A stretch of DNA of 64,000 bases from Sphingomonas sp. SUN019 (GCF_024758705.1 NZ_CP096971.1:3439501-3503500); one strand, 5' to 3'. Positions 52,211-61,617 are shown, counted from the first letter of the stretch. Made by a program: numbers and translations. The notes: a model not told the origin generated them from the sequence alone.

Positions 52211-53122
52211 TTATGTCGCCGGTGTTTCGCTCTGTCCAGCGCGTGCGCGGCCAAGCGGTGCGAGCCGTTCGTAAAGGAAGTCGATGACCGCGCGCACGCG
52301 GGGTTCGTGGCGCAAGCGCTCGTGCGTCAGCAGCCACATCCCGCGCCCGCTGCGCGGTGTGTCGAGGCATAGCAGCAGGTCATCCTCCTGATCGGCGACC
52401 AGGCAGGGCAGGGCGGACAGGCCAAAACCCGATCGCACCGCGGCAAGCAACCCGAGCGAGGTGTTGTGGTGCATCTTGACCGATCCTTCGAGCCCCAGTG
52501 CGCGGATATAGGCGCCATAGGAGCGCCACACGCCGTCCTCACCGCCGCCGATCAGCGCATGATCCGCGAGCTCGGCGGTAGAGGTGGGCACGCCGTGGCG
52601 CGCGGCATAGTCGCGACTGCAGTACACCGCCCATTCGTCGTCGGCGATGCGCCGCCCGACGACGCCCGCGCCCGATGGCGAGGTGGCGATGCGAATCGCG
52701 ATCTCGGCCGCGCCGCTGTCCAGGTCGCGGACCTCGTCGCTCGTGTCGAGTTCGATCCGGATGTCGGGATGTGCGAGGTGAAAGTCGCGCAGGATCGGGG
52801 GAAGGAAAGTGACCGCGAAGATTTCAGACGCGGTCAGCCGAACCGCCCCGGCGATCGACCGGACGCGCGCGGCGGCGGCATCCTCGAACGCGCCGACCGC
52901 CTGAGCGACGGCCTCCGCCCCCGCCAGCAGGGCTTCTCCTTCCGGCGTGAGTTGGTAACCCGCCTGCTTCCGATCGAACAATCGCAGGCGCAACGTTTCC
53001 TCCAGCCCGGCGACGCGCCGCGCGGCGGTCGTCTGGCTGACCCGCAGTTTACGCCCGGCGGCGAGCGTGCTCCCCGTTTCGGCGACGGCCAGGAAATGGC
53101 GCAGGTCGTCCCATTCGATCAT
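52211..53122 (-). CDS. LysR family transcriptional regulator
   Basis: 303-residue regulator. The N-terminal helix-turn-helix is DLRHFLAVAETGSTLAAGRKLRVSQTTAARRVAGLEE; the C-terminal periplasmic-binding-protein-like effector domain starts near residue 90. It precedes the nitronate monooxygenase gene by 8 bp and is probably co-transcribed with it, unusual because many LysR genes are divergent. Start at 53122 avoids an artificial upstream extension. Confidence 0.88.
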   Translation of the reverse strand: MIEWDDLRHFLAVAETGSTLAAGRKLRVSQTTAARRVAGLEETLRLRLFDRKQAGYQLTPEGEALLAGAEAVAQAVGAFEDAAAARVRSIAGAVRLTASEIFAVTFLPPILRDFHLAHPDIRIELDTSDEVRDLDSGAAEIAIRIATSPSGAGVVGRRIADDEWAVYCSRDYAARHGVPTSTAELADHALIGGGEDGVWRSYGAYIRALGLEGSVKMHHNTSLGLLAAVRSGFGLSALPCLVADQEDDLLLCLDTPRSGRGMWLLTHERLRHEPRVRAVIDFLYERLAPLGRARAGQSETPAT

Positions 53123-53258
53123 ACCGGCTCCGTTCTCAGCGCTATTCTGCACCAATGCAGAATGGTCGTGCAAGAACAGTGTTAGTTTGCAACTGATATT
53201 TGCGGTAGACCGAGTCATCGGCAGCGGGTGCTGCCGGATGACACTACGGAGACCCGAC

Positions 53259-53576
53259 ATGAAGATCCTGCTTCCGCTCGCGGCGATCGCCGCGGGGTTC
53301 CTCGCTACGCCCTCGGCTTATGCCGAAGACACCAACGCCCGCATCGTCCGAGTCAGTGACCTGCGGCTCGACACCGCGGACGGCGTCGCCAAGTTCGACC
53401 GCCGCCTCGCCATCGCGGCGAAGCACGCTTGCGCTTCGGTGGTCGACTTCGACCGCGCCGGCCGCCGGGCGGCCAAAACCTGCCAGGTTGACACGATCGC
53501 CGCCTTCACGCCGCAACGCGATACGCTGATCGCGTCGGCGCAGGCGAAGCGCGGGGTGGAGCTGACCGCGCGCTGA
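53259..53576 (+). CDS. UrcA family exported protein
   Basis: 105-residue protein with a signal peptide (MKILLPLAAIAAGFLATPSAYA). Two Cys residues (HACASVVD and KTCQVD) and the SDLRLDTADGVAKFDRRLAIAAKHACA pattern match the UrcA family, common in sphingomonads and of unknown function. It is divergent from the LysR gene. Confidence 0.82.
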   Translation: MKILLPLAAIAAGFLATPSAYAEDTNARIVRVSDLRLDTADGVAKFDRRLAIAAKHACASVVDFDRAGRRAAKTCQVDTIAAFTPQRDTLIASAQAKRGVELTAR

Positions 53577-53598
53577 TCCAACGGGCGGGGCGGGCGGG

Positions 53599-54123
53599 TC
53601 AATCGATCCGCCTCAGCCCCGCCGCCGCGGCGCGGCCATTTTCGACGTAATGCGCCGCCGACAGCTTCAGCATCGCGATCGCACGATCGTCGAGCTGCTT
53701 CACCGCCCGCGCCGGGCTGCCGACGATCAGGCTGCCGGCCGGAAACGTCTTTCCTTCGGTCACCAGCGCGCCCGCGCCGACGATGCAATCGTCCGCGATC
53801 GTCGCGTGGTTCAGCACGATCGCCCCCATCCCGATCAGCACGCGGTTTCCGATCGTGCAGCCGTGCAGGATAGCATGATGCCCGACGGTGCAATCCTCCC
53901 CCACTATCAGCGGCGAATCAGGGTCCGAATGGAGCATCGCGCCTTCCTGGATATTGCTGCGCGCGCCGATCGGGATGGGCGTGTTGTCGCCGCGAATCAC
54001 CGCGCCGAACCAGATGCTGACGTCTTCCGCCAATTGCACGTCGCCGATCAAATCGGCGCTCGGCGCCACCCATGCCGAAGCGGGGACGGTCGGCCGCTGG
54101 CCGCGCAGTTCGTAGAGCGGCAT
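53599..54123 (-). CDS. gamma-class carbonic anhydrase family protein
   Basis: 174-residue left-handed beta-helix protein with hexapeptide repeats (GDVQLAEDVSIWFGAVIRGDNTPI, IGARSNIQEGAML). Metal-binding His candidates are in LHSDPDSP and GHHAILHGC. It resembles PaaY/YrdA-type proteins. The ATG at 54123 matches the family start MPLYELRGQRP. Confidence 0.9.
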   Translation of the reverse strand: MPLYELRGQRPTVPASAWVAPSADLIGDVQLAEDVSIWFGAVIRGDNTPIPIGARSNIQEGAMLHSDPDSPLIVGEDCTVGHHAILHGCTIGNRVLIGMGAIVLNHATIADDCIVGAGALVTEGKTFPAGSLIVGSPARAVKQLDDRAIAMLKLSAAHYVENGRAAAAGLRRID

Positions 54124-54210
54124 CCCGTTCTCCTGTGCCGTTATCGGACGATCGCGGTTAACCACGAATATCGCTGGTCGAAAACGTAAACGAAGCGTTA
54201 ACACTTCGCC

Positions 54211-54378
54211 ATGACCAGACAATTAGTCCTGACCAACGAAGCCGCCCGCCATCCGCTGCGCCGGTCGCTTCCGCCGCCCGTGATCGATCGGGCGACGCGC
54301 GATGATGATCACGATCTAAAGCTGTTCGTCTTGAGCTTCACCGCGTTTTTCGTCTGCTTCTACACGCTGATCATGTGA
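54211..54378 (+). CDS. small single-span membrane protein
   Basis: 55-residue ORF with Met at 54211: a basic N-terminal half (MTRQLVLTNEAARHPLRRSL) and one C-terminal membrane helix (LKLFVLSFTAFFVCFYTLI). Codon use matches real genes here, and it fills a gap that otherwise has no coding sequence, ending 1 bp before the convergent transporter gene. No clear Shine-Dalgarno. No recognised family. Confidence 0.58.
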   Translation: MTRQLVLTNEAARHPLRRSLPPPVIDRATRDDDHDLKLFVLSFTAFFVCFYTLIM

Positions 54379-54379
54379 C

Positions 54380-55675
54380 CTAGTCGCAGGCGCGGTGCAG
54401 CTTCTGGGCGATCCACGCCGATACGCCGCACATTGCGACCACCAGCAGCAACAGCTGACTTGCGCTGACGCCGAGCGCGGTAACCCCGGCCACCGATAGC
54501 GACCCCAAAGTCATCGCGCCGGAATTGACCACGTTGTTCGCCGCGACCGTGCGTGCGGTCTGGTCCTTTGGCACGGTCGTCGTCAGGAACGCATAGAGCG
54601 GAACGACGAACATCCCGCCGAAGATCGCGACGCCCAGCAGCGACAGTAGCACCCAAGGTGCGCCGGAGTGTGTAACGAACGCAGCGATGTCGAACAGCTT
54701 GCCCTCCGGCGCTGGTACCCAATTGGCGACCGCGAACCAGAAACCCAGCACCGCGCCGCCCATTGCGATGACCGATGCGGGCGAATATTTCGCGGAGATA
54801 TGCCCGCGCAGCAGCAGGTTCACCACCACCGACCCGATCGCCACCCCGACCGAGAATATCGCCAGCACCAAGCTGGCGACGCTCGCGTCCGCCGTCAGCA
54901 CGTTCTTCACCAGCGGGGGAAAGATGACGACCAGCACCGATCCGATCGTCCAGAAGAAGCTGATCGCGCAGATCGCCAGGAACAGCCGCGGGATATGCAT
55001 CGTCGCCGAAATCAGTCGCCACGATGCGGTGAACGGGTTCAGGTCGAGCTTCAATGGCGGCCCGAGCCGCGGGGCAGGGGGCACCATCCGCGCGGTAAGC
55101 AGACCGAGCGCTGCGACCGCGAAGGTCATCGCCGCGACGACGAACACCGAATGATAGATGAAGCCCGCCACGATCGTGCCCAGCAGGATCGACAAATACG
55201 TTCCCGCCTCGACCAGTCCCGTGCCGCCCAGCACGTCGTCGTCCTCCAGATGTTGCGGCAGGATGGCATATTTTATCGGGCCGAAAAAAGTGGAATGGAT
55301 GCCCAGCCCGACGACGGCCGTCAGCATCAGCACGACCGGGACGGTCACCGCGCCGGTGCGCGCGAGCACGAGGCCCAGGCAACCCACCCCCATAATGCCG
55401 AACTCCGCGATCTTTACGATACGGATGATCTTTGCCTTGTCAGTCGTGTCCGCGATCTGCCCGGCGAGCGCGGAAAACAGGAAGAACGGCAGGATGAAGA
55501 GTGCGGCGGCGAGCGCGTTGAAGAAACTCTCCTGCGCCTCGTCCTGAAAGATTTCGTACGTCGCGAACAGGACCATCGAGGTCTTGAACAGATTGTCGTT
55601 GAAAGCGCCGAGAAACTGGGTGGTGAACAACGGCAGGAACCGCCGCCGCTTGAGAAGCCCGAGGGCATTGATCAT
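54380..55675 (-). CDS. MFS transporter, LplT-like
   Basis: 431-residue protein with about 12 membrane helices. The N-terminus FTTQFLGAFNDNLFKTSMVLF and DTTDKAKIIRIVK are typical of the lysophospholipid transporter LplT. In many bacteria LplT is fused or adjacent to an acyltransferase (Aas); none is encoded here. The ATG at 55675 is chosen; a longer upstream frame overlaps divergent pgsA sequence. Confidence 0.88.
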   Translation of the reverse strand: MINALGLLKRRRFLPLFTTQFLGAFNDNLFKTSMVLFATYEIFQDEAQESFFNALAAALFILPFFLFSALAGQIADTTDKAKIIRIVKIAEFGIMGVGCLGLVLARTGAVTVPVVLMLTAVVGLGIHSTFFGPIKYAILPQHLEDDDVLGGTGLVEAGTYLSILLGTIVAGFIYHSVFVVAAMTFAVAALGLLTARMVPPAPRLGPPLKLDLNPFTASWRLISATMHIPRLFLAICAISFFWTIGSVLVVIFPPLVKNVLTADASVASLVLAIFSVGVAIGSVVVNLLLRGHISAKYSPASVIAMGGAVLGFWFAVANWVPAPEGKLFDIAAFVTHSGAPWVLLSLLGVAIFGGMFVVPLYAFLTTTVPKDQTARTVAANNVVNSGAMTLGSLSVAGVTALGVSASQLLLLVVAMCGVSAWIAQKLHRACD

Positions 55676-55812
55676 GAACGCACAGGCCCTGGTTGTGGCG
55701 ACATTGCGGCGGCCATAGCGGAGGCTGGCGGTGCGGTCCAATCTAGGAATTGCGGGTGAAGCGGGTCGCGGGCGGGTTGCGCGCGCGTTGCTGGCAGTCC
55801 AACGGTCGAACG

Positions 55813-56379
55813 ATGTGGTCACTGCCGAACCTGCTCACCCTGTCGCGGATCGTCGCGCTGCCGCTGCTGGTCGGTTTCCTGTGGTGGCCGCGGTGGGAGG
55901 CGGGGTTCGCCATCGCCTTCGTGCTGTACTGCCTGATGGGCATCACCGATTATTTCGATGGCTATCTCGCGCGCGCGCAGGGCACTGTGTCCAAACTGGG
56001 CGTGTTCCTCGATCCGATCGCGGACAAGATCATGGTGGCGGCGGTCATCCTGATGCTGGTCGGCACGCGGCACGACGATATCGCGATCATCAGCGGCATC
56101 CACATCATCGCCGCGCTGGTGATCCTGCTGCGCGAGATTGCGGTGTCAGGCTTGCGTGAGTTTCTTGCCGGGCTGCAGGTGTCGCTCCCCGTCTCGAGGC
56201 TGGCGAAGTGGAAGACGACGCTGCAACTGGTCGCGTTCGGCGCGTTGATTCTGGCCGGCGCTTTGCCGGCGGAGGTGTGGATCAAGGTCACCGGTCTGGC
56301 CGCGCTGTGGGGCGCGGCGGCGCTGACTGTCATCACCGGCTGGGATTACCTTCGCGTCGGTGTGAAGCACATGGACTGA
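55813..56379 (+). CDS. pgsA: CDP-diacylglycerol--glycerol-3-phosphate 3-phosphatidyltransferase
   Basis: 188-residue membrane enzyme making phosphatidylglycerol phosphate. The CDP-alcohol phosphatidyltransferase signature D-x2-DG-x2-AR-x8-G-x3-D-x3-D is visible as D46..D71 (DYFDGYLARAQG..LGVFLDPIAD). About six membrane helices. The ATG at 55813 begins MWSLPNLLTLSR, the usual start. It precedes moaD by 2 bp. Confidence 0.95.
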   Translation: MWSLPNLLTLSRIVALPLLVGFLWWPRWEAGFAIAFVLYCLMGITDYFDGYLARAQGTVSKLGVFLDPIADKIMVAAVILMLVGTRHDDIAIISGIHIIAALVILLREIAVSGLREFLAGLQVSLPVSRLAKWKTTLQLVAFGALILAGALPAEVWIKVTGLAALWGAAALTVITGWDYLRVGVKHMD

Positions 56380-56381
56380 CC

Positions 56382-56633
56382 ATGCGGGTATTGTACTTCG
56401 CCTGGGTGCGCGAACGGATCGGGGTGGGCGAGGAAGAGGCTTCGCCGCCGGAAAGCGCGAAAACGATCGCGGATCTGATCGACTGGCTGGCGACCCGCAG
56501 CGACGGCCACGCCGCCGCCTTTGCCGACCGAACGCGCCTGCGTGCGGCGATCGATCAGGATTTCGTTCTGCTCGACACCCCGATTGCAGGTGCGCGAGAG
56601 ATCGCGATCTTTCCGCCGGTGACGGGCGGATGA
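56382..56633 (+). CDS. moaD: molybdopterin synthase small subunit
   Basis: 83-residue ubiquitin-like sulfur carrier ending in the required GG (PPVTGG). It supplies sulfur to precursor Z in molybdenum cofactor synthesis. It overlaps the moaE start (ATGA) and follows pgsA closely. Confidence 0.93.
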   Translation: MRVLYFAWVRERIGVGEEEASPPESAKTIADLIDWLATRSDGHAAAFADRTRLRAAIDQDFVLLDTPIAGAREIAIFPPVTGG

Positions 56634-57067
56634 TCCGTATTGCCATCTCCGAAGCGCCGATCGACGTCGCGGCGGAATTGCACGCGCTCGAACGCAGCGG
56701 GTCGGTGGCGACGTTCACCGGACTGGTGCGCGGCGATGACGGGGTGAACGAACTTCGCCTCGAACATTATCCCGGCGCCACCGAGGCGGCGCTGACCCGC
56801 ATCGCCGAGGAGGCCGCCGCACGCTGGTCGCTGGTCGCGGCGACGATCGTCCACCGCGTCGGCGCGATGCGGGTTGGCGAGCGGATCGTTTTCGTCGGGG
56901 CGGGGGCCGATCACCGCGGTGCGGCGCTGGAGGCGTGCGCGTATCTGATCGATCGACTGAAGACTGACGCGCCGTTCTGGAAAAACGAGACGCGTGGTGA
57001 TGTCGCGACCTGGGTCGAACCGCGCGACAGCGACGATGCCGCCGCCGCGCGGTGGGACGGTAGTTAA
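56630..57067 (+). CDS. moaE: molybdopterin synthase catalytic subunit
   Basis: 145-residue subunit with the family features FTGLVRGDDG, LRLEHYPGATE, HRVGAMRVGE and the catalytic-lysine region RLKTDAPFWKNE. It forms the heterotetramer with MoaD. Its stop shares TTAA with the stop of the convergent fasciclin gene. Confidence 0.94.
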   Translation: MIRIAISEAPIDVAAELHALERSGSVATFTGLVRGDDGVNELRLEHYPGATEAALTRIAEEAAARWSLVAATIVHRVGAMRVGERIVFVGAGADHRGAALEACAYLIDRLKTDAPFWKNETRGDVATWVEPRDSDDAAAARWDGS

Positions 57068-57699
57068 CCCAGCTTCGGTACGACCACGCCGTTCACGACA
57101 TGGACCACGCCGTTCGACTGCCGCACGTCCGGCGTCTCGATATAGCTCTTGGTGCCGTTGACGTCGGTCACCGAGATCGCCGCACCTTCCATCCGCGCGG
57201 TCAGCGTCGATCCTTCGACGGTGGTCAGCGTCGCCGTCCCGCCGCCAGTGGTGATCATCGTCTTCAGTTGTTCCGAACCGACGTTGCCGGGCACGACGTG
57301 ATAGGTCAGCACCTTGACCAGCGACGCCTTGTTCTCGGGTTTCAGCAACGTGTCGACCGTGCCCGGCGCGAGGCGGGCGAAGGCGTCGTTGGTCGGTGCG
57401 AAGACGGTGAACGGCCCCGGTCCCGACAGCGTCTCAACCAGACCGGCCGCCTTCAATGCCGCGACCAGTGTCGTCAGGTTCGGCGCGGCCGAGGCATTTT
57501 CCACGATCGTCTTCGTGGCGACCATCGCTGCGCCGCCGACCATCGGATTGTTCCCCGCAGGGGCCATGGCGGTGTCGGCCGGCGCAGCCGTGGCGGCGGC
57601 GGGCGCCGGATCGGAGGCAGTGGCGGTATCGGCGTTCATCGGCGCGCAACCGGCCATCGCGAGCGCGCCGACCAGCGCGATCAAGGGTAGTTTGGTCAT
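57064..57699 (-). CDS. fasciclin-domain lipoprotein
   Basis: 211-residue exported protein. The lipobox is LAMAGC; an Ala/Thr/Pro-rich linker is followed by a FAS1 domain (about residues 75-210) with the H1 TVFAPTNDAFARL and H2 LTYHVVPGNV motifs and the closing NGVVHVVNGVVVP. FAS1 proteins mediate adhesion or surface interactions. Confidence 0.93.
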   Translation of the reverse strand: MTKLPLIALVGALAMAGCAPMNADTATASDPAPAAATAAPADTAMAPAGNNPMVGGAAMVATKTIVENASAAPNLTTLVAALKAAGLVETLSGPGPFTVFAPTNDAFARLAPGTVDTLLKPENKASLVKVLTYHVVPGNVGSEQLKTMITTGGGTATLTTVEGSTLTARMEGAAISVTDVNGTKSYIETPDVRQSNGVVHVVNGVVVPKLG

Positions 57700-57775
57700 C
57701 TATTCTCTCCCGATAAGCCTGCCGCGGACGCGGCGCTTGCCTTTCGGTACGATCAACGCCGCGAAATGGTTTCAT

Positions 57776-58675
57776 TCAGTCGGCGGCGAGAATGTCGGCC
57801 AGCAGCCGGAAATCCTTTTCGCGCGGCGAGGCGCGCCGCCAGGCCAGCGCGATCGTTCGCGCCGGATTATCGCCCTCCAGCGGCCGCGCCGACACGCGGG
57901 TATGATCGAGGATTCCCGCCGTCAGCGCCATCTCCGGCAACAACGTGACGCCGAGGCCATTGTCGACCATCTGCACGATCGTATGCAGCGACGTGCCCAG
58001 CATCTGCGCCTCCGCGCGCAACTCCGGCCGGTTGCACGCCGACAGCGCGTGGTCCTTCAGACAATGGCCGTCCTCCAGCAGCAGCAATCGGTTCTCGTCG
58101 ATTTCCGCCGCCGAAATCGACGCCGTCGACGCCGGATGCTCGCCCTCTGGAAACGCCAGGAACAGCGCGTCGTCGAACAGCGCGCGCGTCGTCACGTCGC
58201 CGCACGCATAGGGCAGCGCCAGCAGCACGCAGTCAGCCCGCCCGTTCTGCAGCGATTCGCACGCTGGGCCGCTCGGCTCCTCGCGCAGGAACAGTTTCAG
58301 GTCGGGATAGTCGCTGCGCAACCGCGGCAGGATGCGCGGCAGGACGAACGGCGCGATCGTCGGGATCACGCTCATCCGCATCTCGCCCGACAGGGGCCGC
58401 CCGGCGGCGCGCGCCATGTCGCCCAGTTCCTCCGCCTCGCGCAGCACGCGGCGCGCCTTCGTCGCGATCTGGTCCCCCAGCGGGGTGAAGCGGACCACGC
58501 GGCGCGTGCGTTCGACCAGCGTTACCCCGATCAGCGTCTCCAGTTCGCGAATCCCCGCCGACAACGTCGATTGCGTCACGAAACTGGCGTCGGCCGCGCG
58601 CCCGAAATGGCCGTGGTCCTTCAACGCAATCAGATATTGCAGCTGCTTCAGCGTCGGCAGGTAGGTTGCAGCCAT
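57776..58675 (-). CDS. oxyR: OxyR-type LysR hydrogen-peroxide sensor
   Basis: 299-residue LysR regulator. The redox cysteines are Cys205 and Cys214 in GHCLKDHALSAC, spaced nine residues as Cys199/Cys208 of E. coli OxyR. The helix-turn-helix is in the first 60 residues (LKQLQYLIALKDHGHFGRAADASFVTQSTLSAGI). It controls peroxide defence genes; no catalase gene is in the window. Confidence 0.93.
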   Translation of the reverse strand: MAATYLPTLKQLQYLIALKDHGHFGRAADASFVTQSTLSAGIRELETLIGVTLVERTRRVVRFTPLGDQIATKARRVLREAEELGDMARAAGRPLSGEMRMSVIPTIAPFVLPRILPRLRSDYPDLKLFLREEPSGPACESLQNGRADCVLLALPYACGDVTTRALFDDALFLAFPEGEHPASTASISAAEIDENRLLLLEDGHCLKDHALSACNRPELRAEAQMLGTSLHTIVQMVDNGLGVTLLPEMALTAGILDHTRVSARPLEGDNPARTIALAWRRASPREKDFRLLADILAAD

Positions 58676-58717
58676 GTATTCGAGATAAAGCGGCGCGCCG
58701 GTCGAACGAAGCGCTTT

Positions 58718-59485
58718 CTACAACAGCACCGCGCTGATAAAGCCATAGGTGCTGGTGATCGTCAGCACGATGCCGACCAGGATCAGCATGATCTTGGTCG
58801 AAATCTTCTTCGCCATGATCGCGCCCAGCGGCGCCGCGGCGATGCCGCCGATCAGCAATCCGATCGTGGTCACCGCGAAATCCTCGATACCGAGATGATA
58901 GATGAACGTCGCCGACACGGTCAACGTAAGGAAGAATTCGACCGAATTGACCGTCCCCACGACCTTGCGCGGCTCGACGCCCTGGACCAGCAGGTTGGAC
59001 GTCACGATCGGTCCCCATCCACCCCCGCCAGCCGCGTCGAGAAACCCGCCGATCAGCCCAAGCGGCTCGACCACCTTCGGTTTGGCGGCTTTGGGCGGAA
59101 ACAGGATGCCGCGGATAAGAAGATAGATGCCGACCAGCACCAGGTAACCGAGCACGAAGGGCTTCACGACATTGCCGTCGACATTGGTCAACAGGTAGGC
59201 GCCGGTCACCCCGCCGATGATGCCGGGGATCAGCAGCCGCAGGAACAGCGCCTTGTCGATGTTGCCGTGGATCAGATGGCTGATCCCCGACACCGCGGTC
59301 GTGAAAGTTTCGACGATGTGGATGTTCGCGGACGCGCGGGCAGGCGCGACGCCCATTACCGCGACCAGTAATGTGTTGCAGATCACACCGAACGCCATGC
59401 CCAGCGCCCCGTCGACGATCTGCGCGCCAAAGCCGACCAGCACGAACGGCAGCAACGCCTCCAGCGTCGCCATCGATACTTCCAC
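58718..59485 (-). CDS. TSUP/TauE-SafE family permease
   Basis: 255-residue membrane protein with about eight helices. The N-terminus LVGFGAQIVDGALGMAFGV is typical; DAAGGGGWGPIV is the second family motif. Members export sulfite, sulfoacetate or related anions. GTG at 59485 has AAGGGG upstream; ATG at 59473 is an alternative. It is divergent from epsC, a cysteine gene, suggesting a sulfur-metabolism neighbourhood. Confidence 0.88.
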   Translation of the reverse strand: MEVSMATLEALLPFVLVGFGAQIVDGALGMAFGVICNTLLVAVMGVAPARASANIHIVETFTTAVSGISHLIHGNIDKALFLRLLIPGIIGGVTGAYLLTNVDGNVVKPFVLGYLVLVGIYLLIRGILFPPKAAKPKVVEPLGLIGGFLDAAGGGGWGPIVTSNLLVQGVEPRKVVGTVNSVEFFLTLTVSATFIYHLGIEDFAVTTIGLLIGGIAAAPLGAIMAKKISTKIMLILVGIVLTITSTYGFISAVLL

Positions 59486-59641
59486 GCCAGTCCCCTTCCA
59501 GCGATTGAACGGCGTACATGGCGCAGGAAACCAATCTCTACAAGATAGGTGTGATTTGCACGATAGTGGTTGCGATTATCCGGTGCTGGAAATCGCCGGT
59601 TCGAAATCCTAGATGCGTGGTGACGCTGAAGGGGACGCGGC

Positions 59642-60331
59642 ATGTCGCGATTGACCGACTATCTCGATTCGATTCGTGCACGCGATCCGGCCCCGCATTC
59701 GCGCGCCGAAATCCTGACCTATCCGGGCGTTTGGGCGCTGGCATACCACCGCGTCGCGCACCGATTGTACCGGCGGCGATTCTTCTTTCTCGCCCGTGTG
59801 ATAAACCATTGGTCGCGTTTCCTGACCGCGATCGACATTCACCCGGGCGCGAAAATTGGCCGCAATTTCTTCATTGATCATGGCTTCGTGGTGATCGGGG
59901 AGACGGCCGAGATTGGCGATAACGTCACGATCTACCAGGGCGCGACACTCGGCGGCACCAGCCCCGACAATGGCGTTGCGGGAAAGCGCCATCCGACGAT
60001 CGGCGATGGCGTGATCGTCGGACTGGGCGCGGCGGTGCTAGGACCCGTCACCGTCGGCGCGCGCGCGCGGGTCGGCGCGAATGCGGTGGTCACGAAGGAT
60101 GTGGCCGAAGGCGCGGTGATGGTGGGTATTCCGGCGCGTCCGACAGTGGTCGAAGGCGGACAGGCCGCGGACAAGAAATTCGTTCCTTACGGCACTCCGT
60201 GCAGCGAGATGTTCGATCCACAGACGCAGAAGGTCGAACTGCTGCGATGTGAGTTGCAGACGATGAAGAAGCGGCTCGACGCGCTGCTCGACGAACACGA
60301 ATCCCCTGATCGTGAGGCGACGCGCGCCTGA
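59642..60331 (+). CDS. epsC: serine O-acetyltransferase
   Basis: 229-residue hexapeptide-repeat enzyme making O-acetylserine for cysteine synthesis. The core IDIHPGAKIGRNFFIDHGFVVIGETAEIGDNVTIYQGATLGG contains the catalytic His-Asp-Gly; KRHPTIGDGV and the C-terminal tail follow. GAAGGGGACG precedes the ATG. Its stop overlaps the DUF2794 start (TGATG). Confidence 0.95.
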   Translation: MSRLTDYLDSIRARDPAPHSRAEILTYPGVWALAYHRVAHRLYRRRFFFLARVINHWSRFLTAIDIHPGAKIGRNFFIDHGFVVIGETAEIGDNVTIYQGATLGGTSPDNGVAGKRHPTIGDGVIVGLGAAVLGPVTVGARARVGANAVVTKDVAEGAVMVGIPARPTVVEGGQAADKKFVPYGTPCSEMFDPQTQKVELLRCELQTMKKRLDALLDEHESPDREATRA

Positions 60332-60675
60332 TGGGAACGGTCAGCCCGTTCCCGCTACCGATCGGCAAGCCAAGCCAGATCGGCTTCGACCGGCTGGAAC
60401 TGACCCGCATCCTGGACCTTTACGGCCGCATGGTCGCGGCCGGACATTGGCGGGATTATGCGATCGAGCTCGGCCGTGACGCCGCCGTCTTCGCCGCCTT
60501 CCGCCGCAGCGCCGAGCGTCCCGAAGTGCGCATCGAGAAGCGCCCGTCGCTGCGGGGGAAGCAGGGGATGTGGGCGCTGGTCAACGAAGCGGGTGCGGTG
60601 CTGAAACGCGGGCACGAACTTGCTCCCGTGCTCGCGCCAGTAGAACGGCGGCTGATGAAGCTGGTCGACGAATAA
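60331..60675 (+). CDS. DUF2794 family protein
   Basis: 114-residue conserved alphaproteobacterial protein of unknown function. The pattern FDRLELTRILDLYGRMVAAGHWRDYAIELGRDAAVFAAFRR is the family core. Translationally coupled to epsC. Confidence 0.87.
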   Translation: MGTVSPFPLPIGKPSQIGFDRLELTRILDLYGRMVAAGHWRDYAIELGRDAAVFAAFRRSAERPEVRIEKRPSLRGKQGMWALVNEAGAVLKRGHELAPVLAPVERRLMKLVDE

Positions 60676-60707
60676 GGCTATCCCGAACAGGCGTCCGGGA
60701 TAGCCTT
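60674..60707. terminator. intrinsic terminator, epsC operon end
   Basis: Perfect 12-bp stem AAGGCTATCCCG/CGGGATAGCCTT with a 10-nt loop, overlapping the stop codon of the DUF2794 gene and ending in TTT. It can also serve the convergent SDR gene. Confidence 0.75.
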
Positions 60708-60711
60708 TCGC

Positions 60712-61617
60712 TTACTTCCCCTGAAGTTTCGCGCCGATCAGCATCGATTGGCCCGCGCCGGAATCGGGCACGATCTCGCCGGTGCGGTCGGTGATCTCTG
60801 CCCAATGCGCCGCCACGCCCTCGGGTGACAGATCGTCGCCGGTCAGCAGCTTGCCCGGCGTCAGCGTGACGTAGCTGGCCTGGAACACGCCCGCGCCCGC
60901 GCCGACGATCTGGTTGGTCGGCGCGTCTTCGCTGACCAGATACAATGCGGCGGGCACGACCTTGTTGGGGGAGAACGCCTTGAACGCCTGTTCGGGGAAC
61001 AGATCCTCGGTCATCCGCGTGCCCGCGACGGGCGCGATCGTGTTGACCTTGATGTTGTTCTTCGCGCCTTCGAGGTACAGCGTCTTGGTCAGCCCGGCGA
61101 GGCCGAGCTTCGCCGCACCGTAGTTCGCCTGGCCGAAATTGCCGAACAGCCCGGTCGACGACGCGGTCATCAGGATGCGGCCGTAATTCTGTTCGCGCAT
61201 CAGATCCCACACCGCCTTGGTGGCATAGGCGGATCCGATCAGGTGGACCTTCACGACGAACTCGAAGTCGGTCGGCTCCATCTTGGTGAAGGTTTTGTCG
61301 CGCAACACGCCGGCGTTGTTGATCAGGATGTGGACACCGCCCCACTTCTCCTTCGCCTGCGCCACCATCGCGACCATCTGGTCATATTCGGTGACGCTTG
61401 CGCCGTTGGCGATCGCCTCGCCGCCCATCGCCTCGATTTCCGCCACGACCTTTTGCGCCGCGTCGGATGCGCCGGTGCCGGTGCGGTCGCCGCCGAGGTC
61501 GTTGACCACGACCTTCGCGCCGCGCCGTGCGAGTTCGAGCGCATATTCGCGGCCCAAACCACCGCCAGCTCCGGTGACGATCGCAACCTTGTTATCGAAA
61601 CGGATCGTGTCAGGCAT
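60712..61617 (-). CDS. SDR oxidoreductase, MFE-2/3-hydroxyacyl-CoA dehydrogenase-like
   Basis: 301-residue short-chain dehydrogenase. NAD motif VTGAGGGLGREYALELARRGAKVVVNDLGG, NNAG in ILINNAGVLRDKTF, and the catalytic YGAAK tetrad are present. The long acidic start and GGDRTGTG loop resemble the N-terminal dehydrogenase of peroxisomal multifunctional enzyme 2. Likely acts on 3-hydroxyacyl-CoA. Confidence 0.9.
   Translation of the reverse strand: MPDTIRFDNKVAIVTGAGGGLGREYALELARRGAKVVVNDLGGDRTGTGASDAAQKVVAEIEAMGGEAIANGASVTEYDQMVAMVAQAKEKWGGVHILINNAGVLRDKTFTKMEPTDFEFVVKVHLIGSAYATKAVWDLMREQNYGRILMTASSTGLFGNFGQANYGAAKLGLAGLTKTLYLEGAKNNIKVNTIAPVAGTRMTEDLFPEQAFKAFSPNKVVPAALYLVSEDAPTNQIVGAGAGVFQASYVTLTPGKLLTGDDLSPEGVAAHWAEITDRTGEIVPDSGAGQSMLIGAKLQGK

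Noticed and set aside
59596..59615. TTCGAAATCC segment resembling a tRNA T-loop
   Set aside because: No acceptor, D or anticodon stems can be drawn around it.
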